64,000 nucleotides of DNA, taken from positions 26,931 to 90,930 of the forward strand of contig NZ_RBZO01000016.1 of NCBI RefSeq assembly GCF_003628445.1. Direction: 5' to 3'. The notes under the pieces were generated by a model that saw only the letters and a program-made list of their open reading frames with translations, was not told where the DNA came from and ran no database searches. The stretch's first letter is position 1, and every line of letters starts with the position of its first letter. Of this stretch, positions 44,783-54,286 are shown in pieces. The position numbers and the translations under genes were made by a program. Origin of the DNA: Oceanobacillus bengalensis (GTDB taxonomy: Bacteria > Bacillota > Bacilli > Bacillales > Amphibacillaceae).

Positions 44783-45508
44783 ATGTTCGAACTTTTTAAT
44801 GAAATAGGCATTATGCTAAATGGGCCACTTCAACAAATTGCATATGGATATGAACACATACCGCTGTTATTTGCATTTTTTCTTGGGTTAATTGGCGCCG
44901 TTGCTCCTTGTCAGCTAACAGGCAATATCAGTGCAATGACTATTTATGGGAACAGATCATTAGTCGAAAAAGTTCCTTGGTTACACATATTTCTATTTGT
45001 TTTAGGTAAAATAGTTGTTTTTTCAATAATTGGTTTAGTAATCTGGTTACTTGGAAAGGAAATACACAGTACTTTAACACAAATGTTCCCAATTCTAAGA
45101 AAAGCAATTGGGCCATTACTTATACTGGTTGGTTTATTTATGATAGGTTTATTTAGCTGGAGAAAAACAGGAAAAATGTTTAAAATACCCACTAAATTTA
45201 AAGATAGTTATCTAGGAAGCTTTTTAATGGGTGCGAGTTTTACGTTAGCATTTTGCCCTACTATGTTTGTATTATTTATACTAACCTTAATGCCAGTTGT
45301 ATTAGAAACATCATATGGATTTGTATTACCTTCCGTATTTGGAATTGGAACCTCACTTCCACTTTTATTAATTATTTTTCTTATTTGGTATTTTGGGGCA
45401 AGTGGCATTATATTAAAGAGAAGCAGAAAAATAGGGTCACTAGTACAAAAACTTGCAGGAGTTATTATTCTAGTTATAGGTATTCTTGATACAATAACTT
45501 ACTGGTAA
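44783..45508 (+). CDS. CcdA/TauE-like membrane protein with thiol motifs
   Basis: 241 residues with about six membrane helices. LIGAVAPCQLTGNISA and LAFCPTMFVLFILTL match the paired proline-cysteine motifs of CcdA/DsbD-type electron carriers; databases often call such proteins sulfite exporter TauE/SafE family. It probably carries reducing equivalents across the membrane or transports a sulfur or metal species. Twelve bases separate it from the sensor kinase downstream, so they form an operon. Confidence 0.7.
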   Translation: MFELFNEIGIMLNGPLQQIAYGYEHIPLLFAFFLGLIGAVAPCQLTGNISAMTIYGNRSLVEKVPWLHIFLFVLGKIVVFSIIGLVIWLLGKEIHSTLTQMFPILRKAIGPLLILVGLFMIGLFSWRKTGKMFKIPTKFKDSYLGSFLMGASFTLAFCPTMFVLFILTLMPVVLETSYGFVLPSVFGIGTSLPLLLIIFLIWYFGASGIILKRSRKIGSLVQKLAGVIILVIGILDTITYW

Positions 45509-45520
45509 AAGAGGTCAATT

Positions 45521-46909
45521 ATGTTTAATAGGTTATCCTTGAAAATTGGATTATTATTCTTTGTATTCATGTTAATTATCGAGGTTTTTGTTTATTTTAT
45601 TCTATATACAAATATAGCAAATGAACGTATTGATGAAGTGATGGATAGTTTATTAGCTCGTGCCAATACACATAGTGCTGTCTTGGAAAATAACTTTGAT
45701 TCATCAACGTTAGAGCATGTTGCTATCATGGAATCAGAATCAGAATTTGCTGTTATTATTACTGATGCCAATGGTAACATCATCATTAGTTCTGATCCTG
45801 TTGAAAAAGAAATGTTTGAAGTAATTGATCATACGGATTATAAGGATATACCCAGTGTAGGAAAAGTAGTAGAACATCGTTGGACGGAAAAACAATATAT
45901 AGCGGTTGACAGTCCCATTACTATTGATGAAGAACATCAAGGGCATGTCTTTATGTTTGCTAATACCAATATTGTAAAAAATATGGTTAATCATTTGAGT
46001 GATCAATTTGTCATAGTTGGACTAATCACCATTGTTCTAACAATTTTTACCGTCTTTATTCTTTCTCGTTTTATTACGTTACCATTAATGAAAATGAAAG
46101 AAGCCACAGAACAACTAAGCAAGGGAAAAAATAAAGTGGAATTACATAAGGAACGAAAAGATGAACTAGGAGAATTAGCTAGTTCTATCATGAGGTTATC
46201 TAGTGATCTAGAACGATTAAAAAATGACAGAAATGAATTTTTGGCAAGTATCTCTCATGAACTTAGAACGCCATTAACTTATATAAAAGGATATGCGGAT
46301 ATTATAAATAAGCAAGACATAACAGATGAAGAAAGAAAAGAATATCTGGATATTATACGGGAAGAAACAGAGCATTTGACAGTTCTAGTTAAAAATCTAT
46401 TTGACCTTGCTAGAATGGATGAAAATAAGTTTGTAATTAATCGAAAAAATGTTCGTTTTAGACAATTAATCCAAACGATTGAAGAACGAATTGCTCCAGT
46501 ACTGGAAGAAAAGAATATTACACTTTCTGCTTCATGCCCAGTAAATATCATAGGTAATATTGATCCCGATAGGATCCAACAGGTTTTATTAAATATACTG
46601 GATAATGCCAGAAAGCATACACCCGAAGGAAAGTCTATATCATTAGAGGTAACCCAGAATGATATAGAAATTACTATAACTATTTCGGATGAAGGGGAAG
46701 GAATCCCAAAAGCGGAATTACCTTATCTATTTGAACGGTTATACCGTGTAGAAAAATCGCGTTCCAGAGAAAGTGGTGGAACGGGATTAGGATTAGCTAT
46801 TGCAAAAGAAATTATAGAATCTCACGGAGGTACGATTGAAATCGAAAGTGAACTTGGTAAGGGTACAAGGGTTATTGTTCATTTAACAAGAGGTGAATAT
46901 AATGATTAA
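45521..46909 (+). CDS. sensor histidine kinase
   Basis: 462 residues: a membrane helix (about 8-30), an extracytoplasmic sensor (30-165), a second helix (about 166-188), HAMP, HisKA with ASISHELRTPLTYIKG (phospho-histidine about 246), and HATPase with LLNILDNARKHTPEG, SDEGEGIPK and GGTGLGLAIAKE. Followed by its response regulator with an eight-base overlap. Position inside the copper island suggests it senses metal or envelope stress; the ligand is unknown. Confidence 0.88.
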   Translation: MFNRLSLKIGLLFFVFMLIIEVFVYFILYTNIANERIDEVMDSLLARANTHSAVLENNFDSSTLEHVAIMESESEFAVIITDANGNIIISSDPVEKEMFEVIDHTDYKDIPSVGKVVEHRWTEKQYIAVDSPITIDEEHQGHVFMFANTNIVKNMVNHLSDQFVIVGLITIVLTIFTVFILSRFITLPLMKMKEATEQLSKGKNKVELHKERKDELGELASSIMRLSSDLERLKNDRNEFLASISHELRTPLTYIKGYADIINKQDITDEERKEYLDIIREETEHLTVLVKNLFDLARMDENKFVINRKNVRFRQLIQTIEERIAPVLEEKNITLSASCPVNIIGNIDPDRIQQVLLNILDNARKHTPEGKSISLEVTQNDIEITITISDEGEGIPKAELPYLFERLYRVEKSRSRESGGTGLGLAIAKEIIESHGGTIEIESELGKGTRVIVHLTRGEYND

Positions 46910-47582
46910 AGCTTTATTAGTAGATGATGAAAAACGAATGTTAGATTTATTAGCATTATATTTGAGACCACATAGTTTTATATGTAAAAAAGCTATTAGT
47001 GCTAAAGAAGCATTATCTTTTTTAAAAGAAGAAACTTTTGACATAGTACTTATAGATATTATGATGCCTGAAATGAACGGCTGGGAATTATGCCAAGAGA
47101 TTAGAAAAGATTCGGACATCCCTATCATTATGGTATCTGCTCGTGAACAGAAAGAGGATATTATAAAAGGGTTAAAATTAGGTGCAGATGATTATGTGAC
47201 GAAACCCTTTGACGAAGATGAGCTATTAGCAAGAATAGAAGCGGTATTACGTAGAATGAAACCTGCGAGGAAGATTGAAGTACATGGTCTCTTATGGAAT
47301 GAAGATGAGTTTGAGTTATCATATAAAAATAATACATTAAAGTTAACGCCAAAGGAATTTACCATGCTAGGTTATTTTATGAGAAAACCAAACCAAGTGT
47401 TTACTAGAGAACAATTAATTGAATTAATTTGGGGATACGATTCACACACAGAAGGAAGAACAGTTGATTCCCATGTACGGAACATGCGAGATAAAATTCG
47501 TCAATCTGGATTTCCCATAGATGATTACTTGATAACTGTTTGGGGTATTGGATATAAATGGGTAAACAAGCCTTCATTATAG
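46902..47582 (+). CDS. OmpR-family response regulator
   Basis: 226 residues. Receiver: LLVDDEKRM, phospho-aspartate in VLIDIMMPEMNG, IIMVSAREQ and DDYVTKPFDEDEL. C-terminal winged helix (LTPKEFTMLGYFMRKPNQVF; EGRTVDSHVRNMRDKI). ATG 46902 follows AGAGGTGA inside the kinase 3' end. A terminator follows, then the copB promoter region. Confidence 0.9.
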   Translation: MIKALLVDDEKRMLDLLALYLRPHSFICKKAISAKEALSFLKEETFDIVLIDIMMPEMNGWELCQEIRKDSDIPIIMVSAREQKEDIIKGLKLGADDYVTKPFDEDELLARIEAVLRRMKPARKIEVHGLLWNEDEFELSYKNNTLKLTPKEFTMLGYFMRKPNQVFTREQLIELIWGYDSHTEGRTVDSHVRNMRDKIRQSGFPIDDYLITVWGIGYKWVNKPSL

Positions 47583-47586
47583 GTAA

Positions 47587-47630
47587 AAAAAGGTCTTTAA
47601 TACATTTATAAAAGAAGACCTTTTGTTTTA
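47587..47630 (+). terminator. terminator behind the response regulator
   Basis: AAAAGGTCTT and AAGACCTTTT pair around a 17-base loop and are followed by GTTTTA. Confidence 0.75.
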
Positions 47631-47666
47631 ACACAAATCATTTACATAAAATGACAGCCTTATTAA

Positions 47667-47686
47667 TACTATACAGGGGTATAGTA
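47667..47686. promoter_or_regulatory. CsoR-type operator of copB
   Basis: TACTATACAGGGGTATAGTA: perfect 8-bp arms around AGGG, 85 bases upstream of copB. It is the best CsoR-like palindrome in the window and should put copB under the same control as copA. Confidence 0.75.
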
Positions 47687-47771
47687 TGATATAGTATGGA
47701 TAGAAAGATGAATAATACAGAAAATAATAGGAAATTCATCTAAATATCCATACCAAAAAGGAGGAGTAATA

Positions 47772-49928
47772 ATGAATAACAAAGGAAATGAAGAGAATCA
47801 ACACAACCACAATAAGCATAGAGAACATGACCATCATAATCATAATCATAATCAACATGAAGAACAAAAACATCACAGTCGTCAACATCATAATCATGAA
47901 CATGAAGATATGCATGGTCATCACAAACATGGACATGAAGAACACAAAAATCACGACCACAGTCATGGACATGGTGGACACGGCGGACATCACGAACATA
48001 TGGTAGAAGATTTTAAGAAACGTTTTTGGATATCCCTAGTTTTATCAATTCCTATTTTATACTTATCTCCAATGATTCAAATGCTGATTGGATATGAAGT
48101 AAATTTCACAGGTGATACCCTCTTACTTTTCTTGCTTTCCACGATTGTCTTTTTCTATGGTGGAAAACCATTTTTACTTGGTGCATGGGATGAGTTAAAA
48201 GAGAAATCGCCTGCAATGATGATGTTAATTTCTTTAGCTATCATCGCCGCTTATGTATATAGCACGCTGACAGCATTCTTTATCGAAGGCAGTGATTTCT
48301 TCTTTGAACTAGCTACTCTTATTGTAATTATGTTGTTAGGACATTGGATAGAAATGAAATCCCTAATGGGTGCTTCAAAGGCGTTGGAAGAGCTAATCAA
48401 GTTAATGCCAAAAGAAGCCCATAAACTAGACAAATCCGGAAATATTGTTGAGGTAACAGTCGAAGATTTACAACCGGGTGACCAAATTTTAGTTAAATCG
48501 GGTGAAAAGATTCCAATTGATGGTGATATTTACGAAGGAGAATCTACCGTCGATGAGTCTATGCTTACAGGGGAATCTGTCCCTGTTGAAAAAAGCCCCG
48601 GAATGGAAGCGATAGGTGGTTCCGTCAATGGTGATGGTGTATTAAAAATTAAGGTAAGCAAAACAGGAAATGACACCTACCTATCTCAAGTTATTAAATT
48701 GGTAAGCGATGCAGAAAAATCAAAATCAAAGGCCCAAGGCTTTGCGGATATTGCTGCTAAGTGGTTATTCTATGTTGCTCTTGTAGTAGGGATTATAACC
48801 TTTGCAGTTTGGTGGACTAACGGGGATTTAGATTTTGCTTTGGAACGAATGGTTACCGTTTTAATCATTGCTTGTCCACATGCACTTGGTTTGGCAACAC
48901 CACTAGTAACATCTAGATCTACTTCCATTGCAGCTAAAAACGGCTTGTTAATTCGAAATAGAGTAGCATTTGAAAGTGCATTTAAATTGGACCGCGTGGT
49001 GTTTGACAAAACAGGAACACTTACGGAAGGTAATTTTGGTGTTACAGATATCCATCCAAGTGAGGGAATTAGTGAAGAAGAATTATTGAAATTAGCTTAT
49101 TCTGTTGAAACACAATCAGACCATCCAATTGCTAAAGGAATTGTGAAAGAAGGAAATGATCGTAATTTAAAACCCCTTGATGTTAAGGATTATCAGAATT
49201 TAACTGGGAAAGGGTTAGTAGCTAAAATCGGTGATGCAGAAATTGCTGTTATTAGTCCCGGTGCTATGAAAGCAAATAAAATCTCTTTTGATGAAAAAAT
49301 TTATGATCAACTGGCTTTACAAGGGAAAACAGTCGTATTTGTCCTTAAAGATAATGTCTTACAAGGAATGATAGCCCTAGCTGATATCATCCGTGAATCT
49401 TCTTATAAAGTTATCAAAGAATTAAATGACCGTGGCATAGAGACGGTTATGATGACTGGTGACAACACACGTGTAGCAAATTATGTAGGAGAAAAACTAG
49501 GTATTTCCAAAGTCATCGCTGAAGTACTTCCCCATGAGAAATCAAATAATGTGAAGTATTTAAAACAAAATGGAAAAAAAGTGGCGATGATTGGAGATGG
49601 AATTAATGATGCCCCCGCCTTAGCGGAAGCTGATTTGGGAATTGCTATTGGTGCAGGTACAGACGTTGCGATTGAAACAGCTGATGTCATACTAGTTAAC
49701 AGTAATCCAGTAGACATTTTAAATATCATTAAATTGTCTAAGGCAAGTCGCAGGAAAATGGTTCAAAATTTAGGATGGGCTGCTGGGTATAACATTGTTG
49801 CTATTCCTTTAGCTGCAGGTGTATTGTACAATGTTGGGTTTGTCATAACCCCTGCCGTCGGAGCCGCAGTTATGTCACTCAGTACCATTATTTGTGCAAT
49901 AAACGCTCAATTATTAAAAATCGATTAA
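47772..49928 (+). CDS. copB: copper-translocating P-type ATPase CopB (CPH type)
   Basis: 718 residues. The first 75 residues are a histidine-rich metal-binding stretch (HNHNKHREHDHHNHNH and similar). Then eight membrane helices with actuator TGESVP, the intramembrane IIACPHALGLATP, DKTGTLTEGNF, SDHPIAKGI and GDGINDAPAL. The CPH motif in place of CPC defines the P1B-3 CopB group, which exports Cu(II)/Cu(I) or silver. GGAGG precedes the ATG; its operator is at 47667-47686. Confidence 0.95.
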   Translation: MNNKGNEENQHNHNKHREHDHHNHNHNQHEEQKHHSRQHHNHEHEDMHGHHKHGHEEHKNHDHSHGHGGHGGHHEHMVEDFKKRFWISLVLSIPILYLSPMIQMLIGYEVNFTGDTLLLFLLSTIVFFYGGKPFLLGAWDELKEKSPAMMMLISLAIIAAYVYSTLTAFFIEGSDFFFELATLIVIMLLGHWIEMKSLMGASKALEELIKLMPKEAHKLDKSGNIVEVTVEDLQPGDQILVKSGEKIPIDGDIYEGESTVDESMLTGESVPVEKSPGMEAIGGSVNGDGVLKIKVSKTGNDTYLSQVIKLVSDAEKSKSKAQGFADIAAKWLFYVALVVGIITFAVWWTNGDLDFALERMVTVLIIACPHALGLATPLVTSRSTSIAAKNGLLIRNRVAFESAFKLDRVVFDKTGTLTEGNFGVTDIHPSEGISEEELLKLAYSVETQSDHPIAKGIVKEGNDRNLKPLDVKDYQNLTGKGLVAKIGDAEIAVISPGAMKANKISFDEKIYDQLALQGKTVVFVLKDNVLQGMIALADIIRESSYKVIKELNDRGIETVMMTGDNTRVANYVGEKLGISKVIAEVLPHEKSNNVKYLKQNGKKVAMIGDGINDAPALAEADLGIAIGAGTDVAIETADVILVNSNPVDILNIIKLSKASRRKMVQNLGWAAGYNIVAIPLAAGVLYNVGFVITPAVGAAVMSLSTIICAINAQLLKID

Positions 49929-49950
49929 TAGAAACAAATAGTTTATGTTT

Positions 49951-49988
49951 GGCTAAGCATGTATGGTATTGCTTAGCCTTTTATTTTT
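49951..49988 (+). terminator. terminator behind copB
   Basis: GGCTAAGC and GCTTAGCC around a 12-base loop, followed by TTTTATTTTT. Confidence 0.88.
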
Positions 49989-50124
49989 CTGTAGGTAAAT
50001 TTCTGTTCATAAATAGTACAAAGAATCTGCTTAATTTCTGCAAACTTGTAACGTAATCTAACAGAGAGTGTCTTTAGATAATACCACCGTTATACTATAT
50101 TTCTATAAGGAGTGATACATACTT

Positions 50125-50700
50125 ATGAGTTTGGAGGAAACGAAAAAGAAGAAGAAAAATAAAAGGAAAAACAGATTAATTTTTAGAACTTCTATATTAA
50201 TTGTAATGGTTGGAGCTATTATATTTGCATTAGTGTCCAATATACAAGCGGATAAAACCATTTATCAGGTCGGAGATGAAGCACCTGATTTTGAATTAAA
50301 GCAAATTAATAAAAATAATGAATTAGAATCTATACGACTAAGTGATTTTAAAGGGCAAGGTATTATGCTGAACTTTTGGGGTACTTGGTGTAAACCGTGT
50401 GAAGAAGAAATGCCGTACATGCAAGAGCTTTATCCCGTATATAAAGAAAAAGGAATTGAAATCATTGCAGTTAGTTTGGATAATACAGAATTGGTTGTAG
50501 ATCGATTTATTGATAAATATGATCTAACCTTTCCAATTCCCCATGATAAAACAGGAGAAGTCAGGGATTTATACAAAATAGGACCAATTCCAAGTTCCAT
50601 ATTCATTAATCCGGATGGGGAAATTCAAAGGATTGTAAATGGGGCCTTATCCTTAGAAAGTTTGGAGAATTACTTTAAAGAAATATTACCAAAACAATAG
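50125..50700 (+). CDS. ResA-like thiol-disulfide oxidoreductase
   Basis: 191 residues: lysine-rich cytoplasmic start, membrane anchor (IFRTSILIVMVGAIIFALV, about 21-41) and an extracytoplasmic TlpA/ResA thioredoxin domain with NFWGTWCKPCEEEMP (CxxC) and the cis-proline in GPIPSSIFINPDG. Extracellular thiols are damaged by copper, so it may keep CueP or other cysteines reduced. It works with the CcdA protein encoded 34 bases downstream. Confidence 0.88.
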   Translation: MSLEETKKKKKNKRKNRLIFRTSILIVMVGAIIFALVSNIQADKTIYQVGDEAPDFELKQINKNNELESIRLSDFKGQGIMLNFWGTWCKPCEEEMPYMQELYPVYKEKGIEIIAVSLDNTELVVDRFIDKYDLTFPIPHDKTGEVRDLYKIGPIPSSIFINPDGEIQRIVNGALSLESLENYFKEILPKQ

Positions 50701-50733
50701 ACTACGATTTTCTAATAAAGGGGGATAAAATTT

Positions 50734-51438
50734 TTGAATGAAATAAATATATTTCTAGCTTTTGGTGCTGGTTTCCTTTCTTTTATTTCACCGTGTGTAT
50801 TACCACTATATCCGGCATTTTTATCTTATATTACCGGAATGAGCGTAAGTGAGATAAATGAAGAAAATAAAAAAATGAATAAAAAAGCTCTTTTACATAC
50901 CGTTCTATTTTTACTAGGGTTCTCAAGCATTTTTATTATGATTGGTTTTACCACCTCTTATATATCTGAATTCCTATTAACCTACCAAGATGCCATTAGA
51001 CAAATTGGTGCTATTTTAATTATTTTCTTTGGACTAGTGATTGTTGGAATTTTTAATTTTAAATTTCTAATGAAGAATAAAAAAATCACATTCAAAAATC
51101 GTCCCGGCGGTTATGTTGGTTCTTTCATCATAGGAATGGCATTCTCTTTGGGATGGACTCCTTGTACCGGTCCGATACTAGCTATTGTGTTATCATTAGC
51201 CGCAACAAATCCTGATGTTGGTATGATTATGATGATTAGTTATGTTTTAGGCTTTTCGATTCCATTTCTAATATTGGCATTGTTTATTGGTAAAATTAAA
51301 TGGATTAAAAAACATAGCCTAAAATTAATTAAAATTGGTGGATACATTATGATTTTCATGGGAGTAGCACTATTCTTTGATTGGTTGACGAAATTAACTT
51401 CCTTCTTAGCTGGATGGTTTGGTTTTTATGGATTTTAA
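50734..51438 (+). CDS. ccdA: cytochrome c biogenesis protein CcdA
   Basis: 234 residues with six membrane helices. The two redox cysteines are in FISPCVLPLYPAFLSYITG and LGWTPCTGPILAIVLSLA, exactly as in CcdA. It carries electrons from cytoplasmic thioredoxin to outside partners such as the adjacent ResA-like protein. TTG 50734 is the start, after AAAGGGGG. Confidence 0.92.
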   Translation: MNEINIFLAFGAGFLSFISPCVLPLYPAFLSYITGMSVSEINEENKKMNKKALLHTVLFLLGFSSIFIMIGFTTSYISEFLLTYQDAIRQIGAILIIFFGLVIVGIFNFKFLMKNKKITFKNRPGGYVGSFIIGMAFSLGWTPCTGPILAIVLSLAATNPDVGMIMMISYVLGFSIPFLILALFIGKIKWIKKHSLKLIKIGGYIMIFMGVALFFDWLTKLTSFLAGWFGFYGF

Positions 51439-51601
51439 AATATATTTTCCATAATTTATCTATTACATCTGCACGAATAATGCATATTTGAGCATTATAA
51501 TTTGTCTTGTAGATTTTGTTACAATGTAGAATATCGTTTGTTTTACATGGTAGTATATATTAAGATTTAACAAATTAGATGAAAGAGGAGTCGAACAATA
51601 T

Positions 51602-52129
51602 ATGAAAAAAGGATTATTGGCAGTAATTGGATTATTACTTATTTTAATAGTTGCTGCTTGTAGTGAAAGCGAAAGTACATCAAATGAAAAAGAACCACAA
51701 GATATCAAGAAAATGGTCCAAGACTACAGTGCCTTAGATTCCGATGATGTCTCTGCTTCTATTACTTCAGAAGAGCTTATTGTAACTGATAGTAATGATA
51801 AAGAGACTACCTACGATCTTCCCGAAGATGAATTTTTTGTTTCCATCGCACCATTTGTTAGGACAACCCACCCTTGTACCAATCATAGCTTAACTGGTTG
51901 CCAAGGAGAATTAGTAGAAAAAGAATTTGATGTTTATATTGAAGATGAAGAAGGTAATGTAGTTGTGGATGAAACGATTGTCTCATTAAAGAATGGATTT
52001 ATTGATTTTTGGTTACCACGTGACAAATCATATAACGTGAAGATTCAATATGATGGAAAAACAGCTGAATCTGAGATTTCCACTTTTGAAGGTGACAATA
52101 CTTGTATAACAACAATGCAATTAATCTAG
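51602..52129 (+). CDS. cueP: CueP-family copper-binding lipoprotein
   Basis: 175 residues with lipobox VAAC (Cys20). The CueP block PFVRTTHPCTNHSLTGCQGEL and a C-terminal DNTCITTMQL supply the three cysteines and histidines for metal. In Salmonella CueP is a periplasmic copper-binding protein that also reduces Cu(II); here it would be anchored on the outer face of the membrane. Follows the ccdA gene by 160 bases. Confidence 0.92.
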   Translation: MKKGLLAVIGLLLILIVAACSESESTSNEKEPQDIKKMVQDYSALDSDDVSASITSEELIVTDSNDKETTYDLPEDEFFVSIAPFVRTTHPCTNHSLTGCQGELVEKEFDVYIEDEEGNVVVDETIVSLKNGFIDFWLPRDKSYNVKIQYDGKTAESEISTFEGDNTCITTMQLI

Positions 52130-52216
52130 TATTATTACCTTTTGATATCTTTAATATAAAATATAAAAAATAAAGAACAACGAGAAAAAATTATATGGTT
52201 TTATAATATTTCCTTT

Positions 52217-52256
52217 AGAATTGAGTGTTTTAAGATAATACTCGATTCTTTTTTTG
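52217..52256 (+). terminator. terminator behind cueP
   Basis: AGAATTGAGT and ACTCGATTCT pair with one G-T wobble around a 13-base loop, followed by seven T. The rest of 52,130-52,457 shows no gene. Confidence 0.8.
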
Positions 52257-52457
52257 CTTAATTTTACTATTTAAGATTTTTCTTTGACCCCTCTTTATCC
52301 TTATTTTATTGACTGTATATGAACTGACAAATAGATTAATACCTGATAATCAAATACGGAAATTCAGACTATGATGAAGCAGCCTTGTTGGATAAAAAAT
52401 TATATCAAGGGGATAGTAAAATTTGTACTTAATCTTGAAGCAAAGGAGGATTTTTAG

Positions 52458-52787
52458 ATGGCCGTGTCTTATGAAGAATGTATTAAAGCTTGTTTAGAAT
52501 GTATGGAAGCTTGTAATGGGTGTTATGATGCTTGTTTAAAAGAAGAGAATGTAAAAATGATGGCGGATTGTATCCGCTATAATAGGGAATGTGCAGACAT
52601 ATGCGCATTAGCAGCAAAAGCAATGCAATCGGATAGCCCTTTTGCTAAGCAAATTTGTAAGCTTTGTGCTGACATTTGTGAAGCATGTGGAAAAATGTGT
52701 GAACAACATAACCATGCTAATCATTGTAAGGAATGTGCTGAATCTTGTTTTAAATGTGCAGAGATTTGCCGAACAATGGCATCTTAA
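52458..52787 (+). CDS. four-helix-bundle copper storage protein (Csp-like, DUF326)
   Basis: 109 residues with about 21 cysteines in CxxxC spacing along helices (ECIKACLECMEACNGCYDAC; CKLCADICEACGKMC). This pattern is that of the Csp copper storage proteins, where cysteines line a four-helix tube and hold many Cu(I) ions. No signal peptide, so it is the cytosolic (Csp3-like) type. GGAGG precedes the ATG; a terminator follows. Confidence 0.92.
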   Translation: MAVSYEECIKACLECMEACNGCYDACLKEENVKMMADCIRYNRECADICALAAKAMQSDSPFAKQICKLCADICEACGKMCEQHNHANHCKECAESCFKCAEICRTMAS

Positions 52788-52791
52788 ATAT

Positions 52792-52822
52792 AAAAACGGT
52801 GAACTTGTGTCACCGTTTTTAT
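52792..52822. terminator. terminator behind the Csp-like gene
   Basis: AAAAACGGTGA and TCACCGTTTTT pair perfectly with a short loop. The same stem sequence (ACGGTGA/TCACCGT) occurs at 54188-54222. Confidence 0.85.
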
Positions 52823-52856
52823 TAGTTTGTAGTTATGATTAAAACTTTTTCTGTAT

Positions 52857-53390
52857 TTAATTATTTAACAAGTGTTGAAAATGTTGATAGGTTTTTACCT
52901 GTTCCTGAGTATCTGCATGGGGAACAAATGACCAACCCATACGATTGATAAAATCAGAATATCTTTTTTGAATTTCTAACTGTTGCAAAGCCATTTCCAC
53001 ATGAGCATTTCTAACATTTCTATTTTTCATTAATAAAGCAGAAGTATAATTTGCATTTGACATCAATTTAGCACCAGCATGTGCTTCTAATGCAATCCAT
53101 TTATCGTTGTATTTATTAACCCCCGTACCATCTGCTCTTTTATTGCTTACATCATACATATTTAAATCCGGAACTTCAACATACTCATTATTATCAGGAT
53201 TAATTAAAAATAACATTACCCTAACATGCGACATCATGACATTTATCTGGAGAGCAATAATACTTTTCAAATCTGGATTTGTAGTATTAATATGATAGAC
53301 TTTTAACTTATTTATCATTCCTTCGTGTGTAGACAAATGTTCGGCCATTAAGCCAAGGTCTACAGATGGTAAAGTTGACATATAACTCAC
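52857..53390 (-). CDS. helical protein, CotF/ferritin-like, unknown function
   Basis: 177 residues, helical and without signal peptide. LGLMAEHLSTHEGMINKLKV and ALQQLEIQKRYSDFINRMGW, then SFVPHADTQEQ recall the ferritin-like spore-coat CotF group, but the match is weak. Possibly a spore or metal-related protein. Confidence 0.5.
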   Translation of the reverse strand: MSYMSTLPSVDLGLMAEHLSTHEGMINKLKVYHINTTNPDLKSIIALQINVMMSHVRVMLFLINPDNNEYVEVPDLNMYDVSNKRADGTGVNKYNDKWIALEAHAGAKLMSNANYTSALLMKNRNVRNAHVEMALQQLEIQKRYSDFINRMGWSFVPHADTQEQVKTYQHFQHLLNN

Positions 53391-53442
53391 CTTTCATTAA
53401 ATAAATTCCCTTTAATATATGCTGTTTAATGAAAATCTGTTA

Positions 53443-54003
53443 TTAATGCCCACTCTTATCTAGAAAGTGAAAATCAAGTGGACCAATGTAATTCAATACC
53501 AAAAATAATACTACAATGGTAAAAATCATTAAGAATGGATATTTAAAAAAGGAAAGAATTTGATGGTTGGCTTGTTTACGAATTGATTCTTCAGCTGCAT
53601 ATAAAACAAGTAACAAAACCATTGTTATCAACACAGCTATAATATTAATGATTGCATTCGGCCTAGTCATTGCTACCATATCTCCTAGCATGGCTCCCAT
53701 CATCCCCCCCATTAGTCCGGAGAGTATGCCATCAATGACAGCAGGAAGACCTATAGGTAGTCCTGCTAAAAAACCAACAACCAATCCAATCATTATAGCG
53801 TAAATGGTTGATTTAAATAAATCACCATGAAAGATGACCCCTAAAATAGTTCCCATTAGAATTCCTGCCGACATCCCTAATGACATGGATATCATCATTC
53901 CATTCATTTTTGTTACCCAATTTCGGTAATATGCTACATAAATAATGGTTGTTGTAACTTGGGTGGCACACAACAAAAGTATAAAAAATAATGAAATTGA
54001 CAT
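53443..54003 (-). CDS. multi-pass membrane protein rich in Gly and Met
   Basis: About 186 residues with six hydrophobic segments; the middle ones are packed with Gly and Met (MIGLVVGFLAGLPIGLPAVI; GILSGLMGGMMGAMLGDMV). Found in copper islands of other Firmicutes as a hypothetical protein. ATG 54003, after GGGG, is preferred to 54060. Could be a metal-related channel or chaperone, by context only. Confidence 0.55.
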   Translation of the reverse strand: MSISLFFILLLCATQVTTTIIYVAYYRNWVTKMNGMMISMSLGMSAGILMGTILGVIFHGDLFKSTIYAIMIGLVVGFLAGLPIGLPAVIDGILSGLMGGMMGAMLGDMVAMTRPNAIINIIAVLITMVLLLVLYAAEESIRKQANHQILSFFKYPFLMIFTIVVLFLVLNYIGPLDFHFLDKSGH

Positions 54004-54093
54004 TATTTCAACCCCAATCTTAGTTTGTCCACTTTTATTGTATTCACTGTTAACCCGCATTATGATATACCCATATAGGGTTTATTTTTATAT

Positions 54094-54186
54094 TTACTGA
54101 TAACAGTACAAGAGAGTTATCGTAAAAATAATCGAAACCTCCGTTCCTTCATCTAAGCTACTATCTATTTGAATTTCCGCTTTACC
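54094..54186 (-). pseudogene. C-terminal fragment of a sensor histidine kinase
   Basis: The reverse strand reads GKAEIQIDSSLDEGTEVSII, then FTITLLYCYQ and stop. GKxxIDSxxxEGTEV is the end of an HATPase domain and closely matches the tail of the kinase at 55,574 (GKIQIDSKWKEGTEITVFF). Only about 25 codons remain, followed by a terminator stem (54188-54222). Confidence 0.65.
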
Positions 54187-54286
54187 AAAAAATACGGTGA
54201 ATTATGTCACCGTATTTTTTAATTATAATGAGTATATTTCGAAATGCTCATATAGATAATTAATATAATATTTAAGCTTCCACTTT

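Noticed and set aside
47736..47999. Reverse-strand frame of 87 residues rich in Met and Val opposite the start of copB
   Set aside because: It is the mirror image of the histidine-rich CopB N-terminus (CAT/CAC codons read backwards) and has no ribosome binding site.
52185..52215. TTATATGGTTTTATAATATTTCC resembles the Tn7-like end repeats (seen in pieces)
   Set aside because: Only one imperfect copy, no TGTGAC/GTCACA tip and no second repeat at 23 or 30 bp; AT-rich chance match is likely.
54067..54083. ATACCCATATAGGGTTT as a further CsoR operator
   Set aside because: The centre is AT-rich, unlike the other three, and the arms are not fully complementary. It could still matter for the membrane protein gene at 53,443 but is not claimed.
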